Shown here: one piece after another, positions 43,295 through 51,976 of the stretch | Layout of the letters: every line of letters starts with the position of its first letter | How positions within the stretch are numbered: the stretch's first letter is position 1 | Origin: Brachybacterium sp. EE-P12 | Lineage (GTDB): Bacteria; Actinomycetota; Actinomycetes; Actinomycetales; Dermabacteraceae | NCBI RefSeq assembly: GCF_003711805.1 | Contig: NZ_QXCP01000009.1 | Location: 372,001-436,000, forward strand | Reading direction: 5' to 3' | DNA length: 64,000 bases | Made by a program: the position numbers and the translations under genes | The notes under the pieces: generated by a model | Databases searched by the model: none | The model's input: only the letters and a program-made list of their open reading frames with translations | Told to the model about the DNA's origin: nothing

Positions 43295-44805
43295 CGCCCG
43301 TGCTCTCCGCCCTGCAGGAGCAGGTCGACGGCGGCGCGCATCATCGTGCGGCCCGCGCCGTGGGCGCGCACCAGCAGGCGGTGGTCGGGGGCGGCGTCGG
43401 GCACGCCGGTGTGGATCACGATCGTGTCGGGACGGGAGGCGAGCAGAGCGGCGAGGCGGCGGCCCTCCTCGGCGTCGCTGCGCGGCAGCCGCGTCACCGC
43501 CAGGAGCTGCGCGGCGGGGTCGATCGGCGCGGGAGGCTCGGGCGCTTCCGCGTCGATGCCGCGCTCCCGCAGCGCGGCGACCAGCTGCTGGGCGCGGGCA
43601 CCGGAGGCGTGCTGGGCGCGGGCGCGCAGGTCGACGACGGCGACGGGGCATCGGCCCTCGAGGCGGGCGTGGTCGTGGCGGGAGCGGACGGCGCGGGCGG
43701 CGGCCTCGGCGCCGAGCTGCTCGAGGCGGGCGAGGGCGTCCTCGAGCTCGGGGGCGGGCACGAAGCGGCGCCGGGTGCGCAGGCTGCGCAGCCGCTGCCG
43801 GGTGCGCTCGGCCCTTTCGTGCAGGTCCTCGCGCGGGATGCGCCCGGAGCGGACCGCGGCGAGCACCGCGTCGTGCGCCTCGCGGAGCATCTGCTCGTCG
43901 TCGCGGCGCAGCGAGGTGCCCAGACACAGCAGATCCGCGCCCGCCTCGAGGGCGCGCACGGCCGCCTCCCCGTAGCCGGGGCGCTCGGCGACCGCGGCCA
44001 TGTCGAGCGCGTCGGTGATGACCAGGCCGTGGAAGTCGCCGCCCACGGCCCGGTCCAGCAGCGGGCGGGACCAGGGCGAGATGGAGGCGGGCCCCTCCCC
44101 CAGGGCGGGCACGAGCACGTGAGCGGTCATCACCGCGTCGAGCCAGGGCGCGATCCTCCACGGAGCGAGGTGCTCGCGCTCGAACTCGGCGGCGTCGAGG
44201 TCGATCCGGGGCAGGGCGGTGTGGGAGTCGGCGGCGGTCGCGCCGTGGCCGGGGAAGTGCTTCGCGCAGGTGCCCAGGCCCGCCTCGATCAGCCCGGTCG
44301 CGACGGCGCGGGCGTGCAGGGCGACCCGGTCCGGCTCGTCCCCGAAGGCGCGCGTGCCGATCACGGGGTTCGCCGGGTCGGTGGAGACGTCGAGCACCGG
44401 GGCGAGGTCGAGGTCGATGTCGCAGGCGCTCAGCAGGTCTCCGAGCGCCCGCCCGGCGCGGCGGCTCAGGTCGGGGTCGCCGACCTCGCCGAGAGCCCAG
44501 GCGGTGGGCAGGGAGGAGCCGGTCGCGGCCTGCAGGCGGGTGACGTCCCCGCCCTCCTCGTCGATCGCGACCACGCAGTCCTCGGACCTCGCGTGGACGG
44601 CGCGGGCGAGGTCGCGGGCCGTCCGCGGATCAGGGGTGTTGTGCCCGAAGAGGATCACCGAGGCGAGGCCGCGGTCGAGGGCCTCCTGGAGGAAGGGCGG
44701 CACGGCGGTGCCGGTGAAGGGGGCCATGAGCACGCCGAGCACGTCGGCGTCATGGACGGGGCGGCCGTCATGGGCGGCTGCGGGATCGTCGGCGGTCTGC
44801 GGCAT
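43291..44805 (-). CDS. nagZ: glycoside hydrolase family 3, beta-N-acetylhexosaminidase
   Basis: 504-aa GH3 enzyme. Signature KHFPGHGATAADSHTALP (His of the Asp-His dyad), nucleophile Asp in GLVITDALDMAAV, and a C-terminal GH3 domain (about 350-500) that E. coli NagZ (341 aa) lacks. No signal peptide, so it should act on cytoplasmic GlcNAc-anhMurNAc, supplying AnmK, its translationally coupled neighbour. The assignment as NagZ rather than a broader beta-hexosaminidase rests on that context. Confidence 0.9.
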   Translation of the reverse strand: MPQTADDPAAAHDGRPVHDADVLGVLMAPFTGTAVPPFLQEALDRGLASVILFGHNTPDPRTARDLARAVHARSEDCVVAIDEEGGDVTRLQAATGSSLPTAWALGEVGDPDLSRRAGRALGDLLSACDIDLDLAPVLDVSTDPANPVIGTRAFGDEPDRVALHARAVATGLIEAGLGTCAKHFPGHGATAADSHTALPRIDLDAAEFEREHLAPWRIAPWLDAVMTAHVLVPALGEGPASISPWSRPLLDRAVGGDFHGLVITDALDMAAVAERPGYGEAAVRALEAGADLLCLGTSLRRDDEQMLREAHDAVLAAVRSGRIPREDLHERAERTRQRLRSLRTRRRFVPAPELEDALARLEQLGAEAAARAVRSRHDHARLEGRCPVAVVDLRARAQHASGARAQQLVAALRERGIDAEAPEPPAPIDPAAQLLAVTRLPRSDAEEGRRLAALLASRPDTIVIHTGVPDAAPDHRLLVRAHGAGRTMMRAAVDLLLQGGEHGR

Positions 44806-44877
44806 GCTTCAGCCTTGCACAGCGCCGGCGGTGATGCTGGGGGCGGGGCCCGGCCTCCTGGAGCTCCGTCCCGGACG

Positions 44878-44927
44878 AGCTGATCGACGAGCCGTTCCAG
44901 GAAGGCGGAACGGATCGTCGATCAGCT
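44878..44927 (-). terminator. long hairpin terminator after the Gfo/Idh gene
   Basis: A 21-bp stem with one mismatch (44878-44898 with 44907-44927) around an 8-nt loop, about 42 nt past the stop at 44969. Confidence 0.75.
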
Positions 44928-44968
44928 GGTCGGTCCGAGGCGAGGCCGGGCCTGTGCGCGCCGGTCGG

Positions 44969-46258
44969 TCAGGCGCGGACGGCGGCGGCCGCCTCGACCG
45001 CGGCGGCGAGCGCCTCGGGGGCGAGCACCGGCTGGCCGGCGTCGAGGTCGACGACGGGCAGCGGGCAGTCGCCGAGGTCCGGGACGGGCAGGCGCTCCCC
45101 GCCGCGGTTCATCGACTCGTGGGCGATGACGCCGGGCAGCGTGTACCGGGCGGCCTGCCAGGCGTTGACGACCGGCTGGTGCGAGTCCGCGACAGCACGC
45201 GCGAAGTCGTCGACGAGGAAGTGGTGGGCGCCCTCGTGGCCGTTGGGCATGCCCTGGAACTCGGCCGGCAGCCGCTCCTGGTGGTGCGCCCGGGCGGCAC
45301 CGGCGACGAAGGCGTCGCGGAGGGTGGGCGAGACGTCGGCGAGGCGCGGGTCGTCCAGGCTCATGGTGCCCTCGGTGCGGATCAGCTCGGTCACCTCGAG
45401 CACGTCCTTCTTGTCGTGCCAGTAGGTGACGTCGATGGTCTCCTCGAACGAGGACTCCTCGCCGAAGAAGCGGAAGCGGCTCTCGCGCTTGTGGGAGGGG
45501 TAGCCGACGCGGCGCAGCTCGTTGGTGCGGAAGGCGCCGCCGTTGTCCATCTCGAACAGGGCGAAGGCGTTGGAGACGTCGTTGGCGAACATCGAGACGT
45601 CCTTGTCGAAGACGCCGTCGCCGCGGGTGTCGGGGCGGCCCAGCGCGGAGACGGAGACGGCGTGGCGCCCCTCGAGCACGCCGAGGATCCCGCCGAGGGA
45701 GTGGGTGGGGTACAGCAGGGGCGGGTAGGAGGCGGTGGACTTCCACTCCTCGCCGCCGGAGTACCTGTAGGCGTCGTAGAAGCCGAGGTCCATGTCGTGG
45801 ACGTAGTCGCCCTCGGCGTAGAACACCTCGCCGAAGGCGCCGGAGCGGTGGATGCGGCGGGCGAGGACGACGGCGGCGTTGTACTGGCTGGTCTCGCCCA
45901 TCATGTAGACGAGCCCGGTGCGCTGGACCTCCTCGGTGATCGCGCGGATCTCGTCCTCGCGGATGGCCATGGGCACGGCGGAGTAGACGTGCTTGCCGGC
46001 GCGGAGGGCGGCCAGGGCGTGCTCGCCGTGGGTCCAGCGCTGGGTGAAGATCGCGACGGCGTCGACGTCGGAGGCCAGGAGGTCCTCGAGGGTGTCGTAG
46101 CGGCCGGCGAAGTGCACGCCGCGCGCCTCGACGGCGTCGATCCGCTCGGGGACGGAGTCGACGGCGTAGAGCGCCTCGATCTCGGGGTGGGCGGCGAAGA
46201 GCTCCGCGAAATGGGATCCGAACTGGCCGATCCCGACGATGCCCAGCGTGAACGACAT
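44969..46258 (-). CDS. Gfo/Idh/MocA-family oxidoreductase
   Basis: 429-aa NAD(P)-dependent dehydrogenase of sugar or cyclitol metabolism. N-terminal Rossmann motif LGIVGIGQFGSHFAELF (GxGxxG), then an EKP-type position replaced by AGKHVYSAVPMA, and the mixed alpha/beta C-terminal domain. A very strong AAGGAGG stands 4 nt before the ATG at 46258. The MFS gene upstream on the same strand (126-bp gap) is a plausible importer of its substrate. The substrate is not identifiable. Confidence 0.86.
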   Translation of the reverse strand: MSFTLGIVGIGQFGSHFAELFAAHPEIEALYAVDSVPERIDAVEARGVHFAGRYDTLEDLLASDVDAVAIFTQRWTHGEHALAALRAGKHVYSAVPMAIREDEIRAITEEVQRTGLVYMMGETSQYNAAVVLARRIHRSGAFGEVFYAEGDYVHDMDLGFYDAYRYSGGEEWKSTASYPPLLYPTHSLGGILGVLEGRHAVSVSALGRPDTRGDGVFDKDVSMFANDVSNAFALFEMDNGGAFRTNELRRVGYPSHKRESRFRFFGEESSFEETIDVTYWHDKKDVLEVTELIRTEGTMSLDDPRLADVSPTLRDAFVAGAARAHHQERLPAEFQGMPNGHEGAHHFLVDDFARAVADSHQPVVNAWQAARYTLPGVIAHESMNRGGERLPVPDLGDCPLPVVDLDAGQPVLAPEALAAAVEAAAAVRA

Positions 46259-46384
46259 AATTCCTCCTTGAAACAAAGTGTTGGGAGGAACGCTACGGCA
46301 CGGCGGGAGCCGACGGCAAGCCCGGCGCAGGGCCCGCGTCGGCCGCGGTGAAGCCGACGGGCCGGTCGACGTCGGCCCCGCGGC

Positions 46385-47719
46385 TCAGAGCCGGCGCCAG
46401 CGGCCCGAGCGCCACACGTGCCGCCAGGGCGGGACCTCGCGGCCCTGCGCGGCCATGCGGCGGCGCAGGTTCCGGCGGGTGATCAGCATCCCCGCCACGC
46501 CGATCGCCAGCAGCGGCAGCTGCACCGCGAAGGCGAGGCGGAAGGAGACGAGGTCGTAGTCCCCGCCGGGCCGCAGCAGGTCCAGCACCACGCCGATCAG
46601 CAGGATCGCGGTGAGCGCGCCGATGAAGCCGCCCATGATCACGGCGCCCGTCGCGGTGCCGAGCCGGTGGCGGGCGAGGTCGGTGCGGGGGAAGTCGAAG
46701 CCGACGGAGCTCGCGGGGCCGCCGATCGAGAAGCCCGAGACCAGCACGATCAGCAGCCACATCGGGGCAGGCCCCGGCCAGAGCAGCAGCGCCAGCAGGG
46801 GCACCACGATCGTGGCGACGATCAGCAGCACCAGGCTGGAGCGGCGCAGCGGATGGCGCTGGGTGAGCGCTCCGATCAGCGGGCCGCCGACGATCGCGAC
46901 CACGACCAGCACGGTCATCACGGCGGAGGCCACGGGGCGGCTGAGCCCCTCCCCCGCGGTGAGATACGGATAGCCCCACATCATCGAGAACGCGATGCCG
47001 GGGAACCCGGCGGTGAAGTGGGTGAAGAATCCCAGCTGCGTCGAGGGATGGCGGATGATCCGCCCGAGCACGACGGGGATCCGGGCGAGGTCCTGCCTCA
47101 CGCGCGGCCGCGCCACCCCCGGCGGGGTCGCCCGCACGGCGAGCAGCACCAGCAGCGCCGCGGCCGCGCTCATCCCGGCGGCGGAGGCGAAGGCGGGCGT
47201 CCAGCCCGCGACGCTGAGCAGGGCCACGAAGGGCACGGCCGAGAGGATCTGGCCGACCTGGCCGAGGATGCCGGTGAGCTGGGTCAGCAGCGGCACCCGG
47301 GCGGCGGGGAACCACGCCGGGACCAGGCGGATGGCGCTCGCGAAGGTGAGCGCGTCGCCGGCCCCGAGGACGATGCGGGCGATCATCGCCACGCCCACCG
47401 TCTCCGTCTGGGACATGAGCACCTGGCCGAGCGCCATCAGCACGGCACCGGAGGTGAGGGTCACCCGGGAGCCGAAGCGGTCCAGCAGCACCCCGGCCGG
47501 GATCTGGGTGAGGGCGTAGACGCCCAGCTGGAGCACCACGAAGGTCGAGACGATCGTCGCGGAGGCGCCGAAGCGGTCGGCCGCCTCGAGCCCGGCGACC
47601 CCCATCGTGGTGCGCTGCAGCACCGCGATCGCGTAGGCGGTGACCGCCGCGATCCACACCCCGTAGGCGCGGGGACCGCCGAGGGCGGCGGCGGGGACGG
47701 AGACGGCGCGGGCGGTCAT
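46385..47719 (-). CDS. MFS transporter
   Basis: 444-aa transporter with 12 predicted helices. The loop 2-3 motif reads GVLLDRFGSRVTLTSG, the family GxLaDrxGrkxxl pattern, with a second-half counterpart LIGALTQRHPLRRSS. No specific substrate signature. A candidate operator palindrome at 47804-47817 lies 85 bp upstream. It is followed by the Gfo/Idh gene, suggesting joint uptake and oxidation of a small polar compound (inference). Confidence 0.87.
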   Translation of the reverse strand: MTARAVSVPAAALGGPRAYGVWIAAVTAYAIAVLQRTTMGVAGLEAADRFGASATIVSTFVVLQLGVYALTQIPAGVLLDRFGSRVTLTSGAVLMALGQVLMSQTETVGVAMIARIVLGAGDALTFASAIRLVPAWFPAARVPLLTQLTGILGQVGQILSAVPFVALLSVAGWTPAFASAAGMSAAAALLVLLAVRATPPGVARPRVRQDLARIPVVLGRIIRHPSTQLGFFTHFTAGFPGIAFSMMWGYPYLTAGEGLSRPVASAVMTVLVVVAIVGGPLIGALTQRHPLRRSSLVLLIVATIVVPLLALLLWPGPAPMWLLIVLVSGFSIGGPASSVGFDFPRTDLARHRLGTATGAVIMGGFIGALTAILLIGVVLDLLRPGGDYDLVSFRLAFAVQLPLLAIGVAGMLITRRNLRRRMAAQGREVPPWRHVWRSGRWRRL

Positions 47720-47803
47720 GGAGTCCTTCGTGACAGGAGGTGCGGGGCGGCGAGCAGTCGGACCGGGCGCCTCGGGCGCCCGTCCCGCAGCGGCAGGGGC
47801 CCG

Positions 47804-47838
47804 ACCTCGATCGAGGTTATCCGGGACCGAGGTCCCGG
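47804..47838. promoter_or_regulatory. candidate operator palindromes upstream of the MFS gene
   Basis: Two perfect inverted repeats are adjacent: ACCTCGATCGAGGT (47804-47817) and CCGGGACC-GA-GGTCCCGG (47821-47838). They lie in the 231-bp gap between the MFS start and the hisC-like stop. The first resembles a LacI/GntR-size site; the second may be the hisC terminator. Confidence 0.4.
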
Positions 47839-47950
47839 CGGTAGTGATGTCCGCCCGTTGCCGCGCGGCCCGGCTCCTCCGCCGCGGTGCACGGGCTGAT
47901 CGGGTGGTTCGCGTGGACGTGGCCGCGCGGGAGCGGGCGGGGCCCGGGGG

Positions 47951-49060
47951 TCAGACCCCGCGCCACTCCTGCGCGATCGCGAGGAGGCGGTCGTCGGCCT
48001 CCTCCTCCGCGATCGTGGCGCGCACCCCGTCGTTGCCGTAGGCGCGCAGCACGAGCCCGCGCGCGTCGGCGAACTCGGCGAACTCACCCGAGCGCTCCCC
48101 GAGGGGGAAGTAGACGAAGTTGCCCTGGCTGGCGGGAAGGTTCCAGCCCTGAGCGCGGAGGCCGGCGAGCACGCGGGAGCGCTCGGCGCGGATCCGCTCG
48201 GCGCGGCGCTCGAGCTCCTCGGCCGCCGCGGGCTCGAGCGAGGCGAGCGCCGCGGCCTGTGCCGGGGCGGAGGCGCCGAAGGGGACGGTGACCTGGCCGA
48301 GCGCACGGGCCAGGCGCGGGTGCGCGACGGCGTAGCCGATCCGCAGCCCCGCCAGGCCCTGCAGCTTCGAGAAGGTGCGCAGCAGCACCACGTTGCCGTG
48401 GCGGCGGAAGATCCCGGCGGTGCCGAGCACCGTCGCGGGGTCGTGGAACTCGCGGTACGCCTCGTCGATCGCGACGACGACGTCCTGCGGCACCGCGGCG
48501 AGGAACTCCTCGACCTGCTCGGTGGTGAGCGAGGGGCCGGTGGGGTTGTTCGGGGTGCACAGCAGCACCAGTCGGGTGCGGTCGGTGATCGCTGCGGCCA
48601 TCGCGGCGAGGTCGTGCTCGCCCGCCTCGGTCAGCGGCACGGGGACGGGCGTGCCGCCGTGGGAGCCGACGAGGATCGGGTAGGCCTCGAAGGAGCGCCA
48701 GGGGTGGACGACCTCGTCGCCCTCGCCGACCACGGCGCGCACGAGGTCGCCGGAGACGGCGACCGAGCCGGTCGACAGCGCGATCTGCGAGGGAGCCACC
48801 CCGTGCTTGCGCCCGAGCGCATCCCGCAGCTCCTGCGCGGCGGCGTCCGGATAACGGTGCGAGGACTCCAACGCGGCGACGGCGGCCTCGCGCACCGAGG
48901 CGATCGGCGGCAGGTGCGACTCGTTCGAGGAGACCTTGTAGCGGTGGATCCCGTCGTCGGCGGCGGGCTTCCCGGCCACGTAGGCGGGCAGGTCCTCGAG
49001 GGCGGGGCGCAGGCGGATGTTCTCGGCGGGCTCGTCGGGGCGGGCGGAGGGGGCGGACAT
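47951..49060 (-). CDS. histidinol-phosphate aminotransferase-like (HisC/Pat)
   Basis: 369-aa class-I/II PLP aminotransferase of the HisC branch: KVSSNESHLPPIASV at the substrate end, CTPNNPTGPSLTTEQV, the Asp/Tyr pair in VAIDEAYREF, and the PLP lysine in RTFSKLQGLAGLRIGY. It is not in a his operon, so it may be the aromatic/phenylalanine aminotransferase (pat) of actinobacteria instead. The ATG is 6 nt behind TACCCT (AGGGTA, 49067-49072), so it is probably leaderless. Confidence 0.88.
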   Translation of the reverse strand: MSAPSARPDEPAENIRLRPALEDLPAYVAGKPAADDGIHRYKVSSNESHLPPIASVREAAVAALESSHRYPDAAAQELRDALGRKHGVAPSQIALSTGSVAVSGDLVRAVVGEGDEVVHPWRSFEAYPILVGSHGGTPVPVPLTEAGEHDLAAMAAAITDRTRLVLLCTPNNPTGPSLTTEQVEEFLAAVPQDVVVAIDEAYREFHDPATVLGTAGIFRRHGNVVLLRTFSKLQGLAGLRIGYAVAHPRLARALGQVTVPFGASAPAQAAALASLEPAAAEELERRAERIRAERSRVLAGLRAQGWNLPASQGNFVYFPLGERSGEFAEFADARGLVLRAYGNDGVRATIAEEEADDRLLAIAQEWRGV

Positions 49061-49221
49061 GCCGCCAGGGTATGCCGCCTGTCGGCCGCGGGGCGGAGGA
49101 GTCCGGAGCCGCGCGGCGTCCCGTGCGGAGGTCCGGGTGGGGAGTCCTCCCCATGTCCTCCGGCGCGGTGGGCGGTGCAGGATGGCAGCGGCACAGGACC
49201 GTGCCGCGAGGGGGAGGACGG

Positions 49222-50595
49222 ATGATGTTCTGGGGTGCGGACACCACACAGCTGTCGAAGCACGCGACAGTCACACACGGCGGGGCGGCACGACTGGAGA
49301 CCCTGCTGGGGACGATCGAGCAGGTGGCTCTTTCGACGGAATGGACGGGGGCGGACGCCGAGTCGTTCCGGACGCGCGCACGCGCAGAGGTGGCCCGTGG
49401 TCTCGCGGCCGCCGATCTGCTGCGCGGTCTCGGGGCCGAGCTGACAGGCCATTCCGACGAGCAGGACGACGCCTCCGACGGCGACGACGGGCAGGGCTGC
49501 CCCGCCGTCGCCGCCGCCCTGACCCCCGAGACGCAGGACGAGCTGGACTCCCTGCTGGCCGACGCGCTCCACGACGGCGGCCTCGAGGACCTGCGCGGCA
49601 ACTCGCGGGATCTCGACGCCCTGGCCGAGCGCCTCGCGGAGCTGACCCCCGAGGAGCGAGCGGAGTGGATCGCCGGGCTCGAGGACGACGAGCTCGCCGC
49701 GCTCAGGGACGCCATGGCCGCCGACGGGGACGGGCTGTTCTGGATGGGCGGCAACACGGACCAGTCCCGTCGAGCGCTGCTCGACCAGCTCCTGCGCGAC
49801 GCGGACCCCGCGGACGTCGAGCGGATCTCCGAGCTCTTCCCCGAGCTGCACCCCGACGGCCGCGGCGGCGGCGATGCCGCCCAGGGAACCTACGACGTGA
49901 ATCCCGACGGCACCGTCACGCCGCCAGGAGAGGTGGTGCCGGAGGACGCCTCGTGGCGGGACGTGAGCCAGGGCTCCTACGGGGACTGCGTCTCCATGGC
50001 GACGCTCGCGATGATGATGGACCAGGACCCTGGCTGGGCGGCGGAGCACGTGCAGGACAACGGCAACGGCACCGTGACCGTCACGCTCTACGACGAGAAC
50101 GGCGACCCGGAGCCGATCACGATGCCCGAGGAGCTCCCCGCCGAGGACGGGAGAGTCGTCGGCGCGGGCCGAGGGCCGCTCGCAGACGACCCGACCTCCG
50201 CGACCTGGCCGAGCTACGTGGAGCGGGCACTCGCGATCCAGATGGGCGGCGACTACTCCGGCATCGAAGGCCACGGCAGCCCGGAGGTCGGCCCGAGACT
50301 GACGGGCCTCGACGTCGAGACGATCCCGCCGACCGATGCTGATGCCGCCTTCGACGCGGCCCGGAGGAGCGAGCCGATGGTCGTCGGCACCGCCGTGGAG
50401 CTCTCGGAGGGGGACACCCCACCGAGCGGCTGGCTCGGCGGGCACGGATACTGGGTCGACGGAGTCAGCACCGACGACTCCGGGGAAGAGGTGATCGTGC
50501 TGCGCAATCCGCACGGCCCCGACACCCCCACCGTCGAGCTGACCCGTGAACAGTACGAGAAGTACACCTCGAGCGCGGAGGTCCACCATGACTGA
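49222..50595 (+). CDS. WXG100-like protein with calpain-like cysteine protease domain
   Basis: 457-aa protein with three parts. Residues 1-95: an alpha-helical WXG100-like domain with the turn TEWTGADAESF. Residues 100-215: acidic linker. Residues 240-440: a papain/calpain-like protease domain with C256 in VSQGSYGDCVSMATLAM (preceded by oxyanion Gln Q250), H408 in GGHGYWVDGVS and N429 in VLRNPHGP, the C-H-N triad of calpains (peptidase family C2). No signal peptide, so export by a type VII-like route is possible. GGAGG lies 4 nt before ATG 49222 (7 nt before ATG 49225). Overlaps the next gene by 8 nt. Secretion and toxicity are inferred. Confidence 0.8.
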   Translation: MMFWGADTTQLSKHATVTHGGAARLETLLGTIEQVALSTEWTGADAESFRTRARAEVARGLAAADLLRGLGAELTGHSDEQDDASDGDDGQGCPAVAAALTPETQDELDSLLADALHDGGLEDLRGNSRDLDALAERLAELTPEERAEWIAGLEDDELAALRDAMAADGDGLFWMGGNTDQSRRALLDQLLRDADPADVERISELFPELHPDGRGGGDAAQGTYDVNPDGTVTPPGEVVPEDASWRDVSQGSYGDCVSMATLAMMMDQDPGWAAEHVQDNGNGTVTVTLYDENGDPEPITMPEELPAEDGRVVGAGRGPLADDPTSATWPSYVERALAIQMGGDYSGIEGHGSPEVGPRLTGLDVETIPPTDADAAFDAARRSEPMVVGTAVELSEGDTPPSGWLGGHGYWVDGVSTDDSGEEVIVLRNPHGPDTPTVELTREQYEKYTSSAEVHHD

Positions 50596-50896
50596 CTCCC
50601 CCAGGGGCACCATCCATTCCGTCCGACCCTCGATCCCCGGTGCCTTCCCCCCGCTCCCGGAGCGAGGCGGCGAGCGTCTCGACGTCTCCCTCGGCTATGT
50701 CGCCCCCGGTCGTTCCGGACTCCGTGCTCGCATCTACACCGGTCCTGCGGGAGTCGAGGGGTCAGCGACCGTCGAGCACGAGGACCTGCACGTCGGAGAC
50801 CGGTTCAGCAGTCGTGCCTGGCGATTCGAGGTCCTGCGCTTGAGCCTTGAGAAGGGTGCCGAGCTGCGACTGCTGCCCGAGGGTCATGATGACTGA
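50588..50896 (+). CDS. small protein related to the following lipoprotein, possible immunity protein
   Basis: 102-aa soluble protein with no signal peptide. Its core LDVSLGYVAPGRSGLRARIY and VGDRFSSRAWRFEVLRL recur in the next gene as LAVSLGYTAEDGPRARLSFS and VGESSRYDAWTITIRSI, so the two share one beta-rich domain. The ATG overlaps the protease gene stop, so all three are coupled. I do not recognise the family. The context fits a cytosolic inhibitor or immunity partner of the calpain-like protein. Confidence 0.72.
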   Translation: MTDSPRGTIHSVRPSIPGAFPPLPERGGERLDVSLGYVAPGRSGLRARIYTGPAGVEGSATVEHEDLHVGDRFSSRAWRFEVLRLSLEKGAELRLLPEGHDD

Positions 50897-51383
50897 GCGC
50901 ACGACGGCCCGAACAGGATCGGCGCGGGGACCGAGGAACGGCCGTGCCCGGCGCGGCGCGCTGCTGCTCCTCACCCTCGGGCTGCTCGCCGGCTGCGGGC
51001 CGCTGGGCCCCGGCGCTCCCTCGGAGCCGTCCGCAGAGGGGCCGACCCTCCCGGCGACCCCCACCGGGATCAGAGGTCAGGACGCGGACGACGAGGCCTA
51101 CGGAGAGGCCTGCAACGGCGAGGGCGCCTACTCGGTCGACTCCTCGGCAGAGCGCACTCTCGACGACGCCCCTTCACCCGACGGCACACAGCTCGCCGTC
51201 TCCCTCGGCTACACCGCCGAGGACGGGCCCCGTGCACGACTCTCCTTCTCGACCTCCGGGGAACCGGGAGCTCACGGGAACTTCGACGGCGAGGTGGGCG
51301 AGAGCAGCCGCTACGACGCCTGGACCATCACCATCCGCTCCATCTGCGACGGCGAGGTCGGGTTCGACGTCGACGAGGCGTGA
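50886..51383 (+). CDS. lipoprotein sharing a domain with the upstream small protein
   Basis: 165-aa lipoprotein (164 from the second ATG at 50889). An Arg-rich n-region is followed by hydrophobic LLLLTLGLLAGC with lipobox Cys, a Pro/Ser linker, then the same domain as the upstream gene (LAVSLGY onward; VGESSRYDAWTITIRS). It starts inside the preceding gene. Two members of one domain family, one cytosolic and one on the outer face of the membrane, next to a putative protease, would protect or restrain it in both compartments. That is inference. Confidence 0.75.
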   Translation: MMTERTTARTGSARGPRNGRARRGALLLLTLGLLAGCGPLGPGAPSEPSAEGPTLPATPTGIRGQDADDEAYGEACNGEGAYSVDSSAERTLDDAPSPDGTQLAVSLGYTAEDGPRARLSFSTSGEPGAHGNFDGEVGESSRYDAWTITIRSICDGEVGFDVDEA

Positions 51384-51504
51384 TCCGGACGACGACGCTG
51401 CCGGAGCACCCCCGCCGGACCGGCGCGGCAGACGGCCGGCCGATGCGGCAGGAAGTGGGGATAGCCCCGGTGCACCGTCCGGCCGAGGCAGGGACAATGG
51501 CCCC

Positions 51505-51897
51505 ATGCGATTCCTCGGACACATCATCGTCACCGGCCTCGCGCTGTGGATCACGGCGCTGCTCCTGCCGGGCATGCATCTGGGCCAGAACAGCGCCAGC
51601 GTGCTCACGCAGGTGCTCACGATCGGCGCGATCGCGCTGATCCTCGCGCTGATCGACACCCTCGTGAAGCCGATCCTGTCGTTCCTCGCCTTCCCGATCA
51701 CGTGCCTGACGCTGGGGCTGTTCCAGCTGGTGATCAACACGCTCATGCTGCTGCTGGCGAGCTGGGTGTCGGGCCTGGTGGGGCTCACCCTCGAGTTCGA
51801 CTCCTTCTGGTGGGCGCTGCTGGCCGGCGTGATCATCGGGATCCTCTCCGCGATCGTCGAGGCCGTCACCGGGCTCGGCGAGCGCTCCGAGGGCTGA
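51505..51897 (+). CDS. phage-holin-family (YvlD-like) membrane protein
   Basis: 130-aa protein with four predicted helices and the family pattern NTLMLLLASWVSGLVG and IDTLVKPILSFLAFPITCLTLGLF. It is the chromosomal YvlD/holin-family type found widely in bacteria; no phage genes are nearby. The ATG is 6 nt behind GACAAT (51493-51498), suggesting a leaderless transcript. Function unknown for this family. Confidence 0.88.
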   Translation: MRFLGHIIVTGLALWITALLLPGMHLGQNSASVLTQVLTIGAIALILALIDTLVKPILSFLAFPITCLTLGLFQLVINTLMLLLASWVSGLVGLTLEFDSFWWALLAGVIIGILSAIVEAVTGLGERSEG

Positions 51898-51976
51898 TCG
51901 CTCCCGCCCGCACGAGCACCGCCGCCGGCCCTCCCGTCCCGGCCCCACGGGGCGGGAGGGCCTGCGATCATGAGGT

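Noticed and set aside
49222..50595. Local type VII secretion system
   Set aside because: Only one WXG100-like domain; no EccB/C/D, MycP or partner WXG100 gene in the window.
51505..51897. Prophage remnant suggested by the holin-family protein
   Set aside because: No other phage gene is near; the family is a widespread chromosomal membrane protein.
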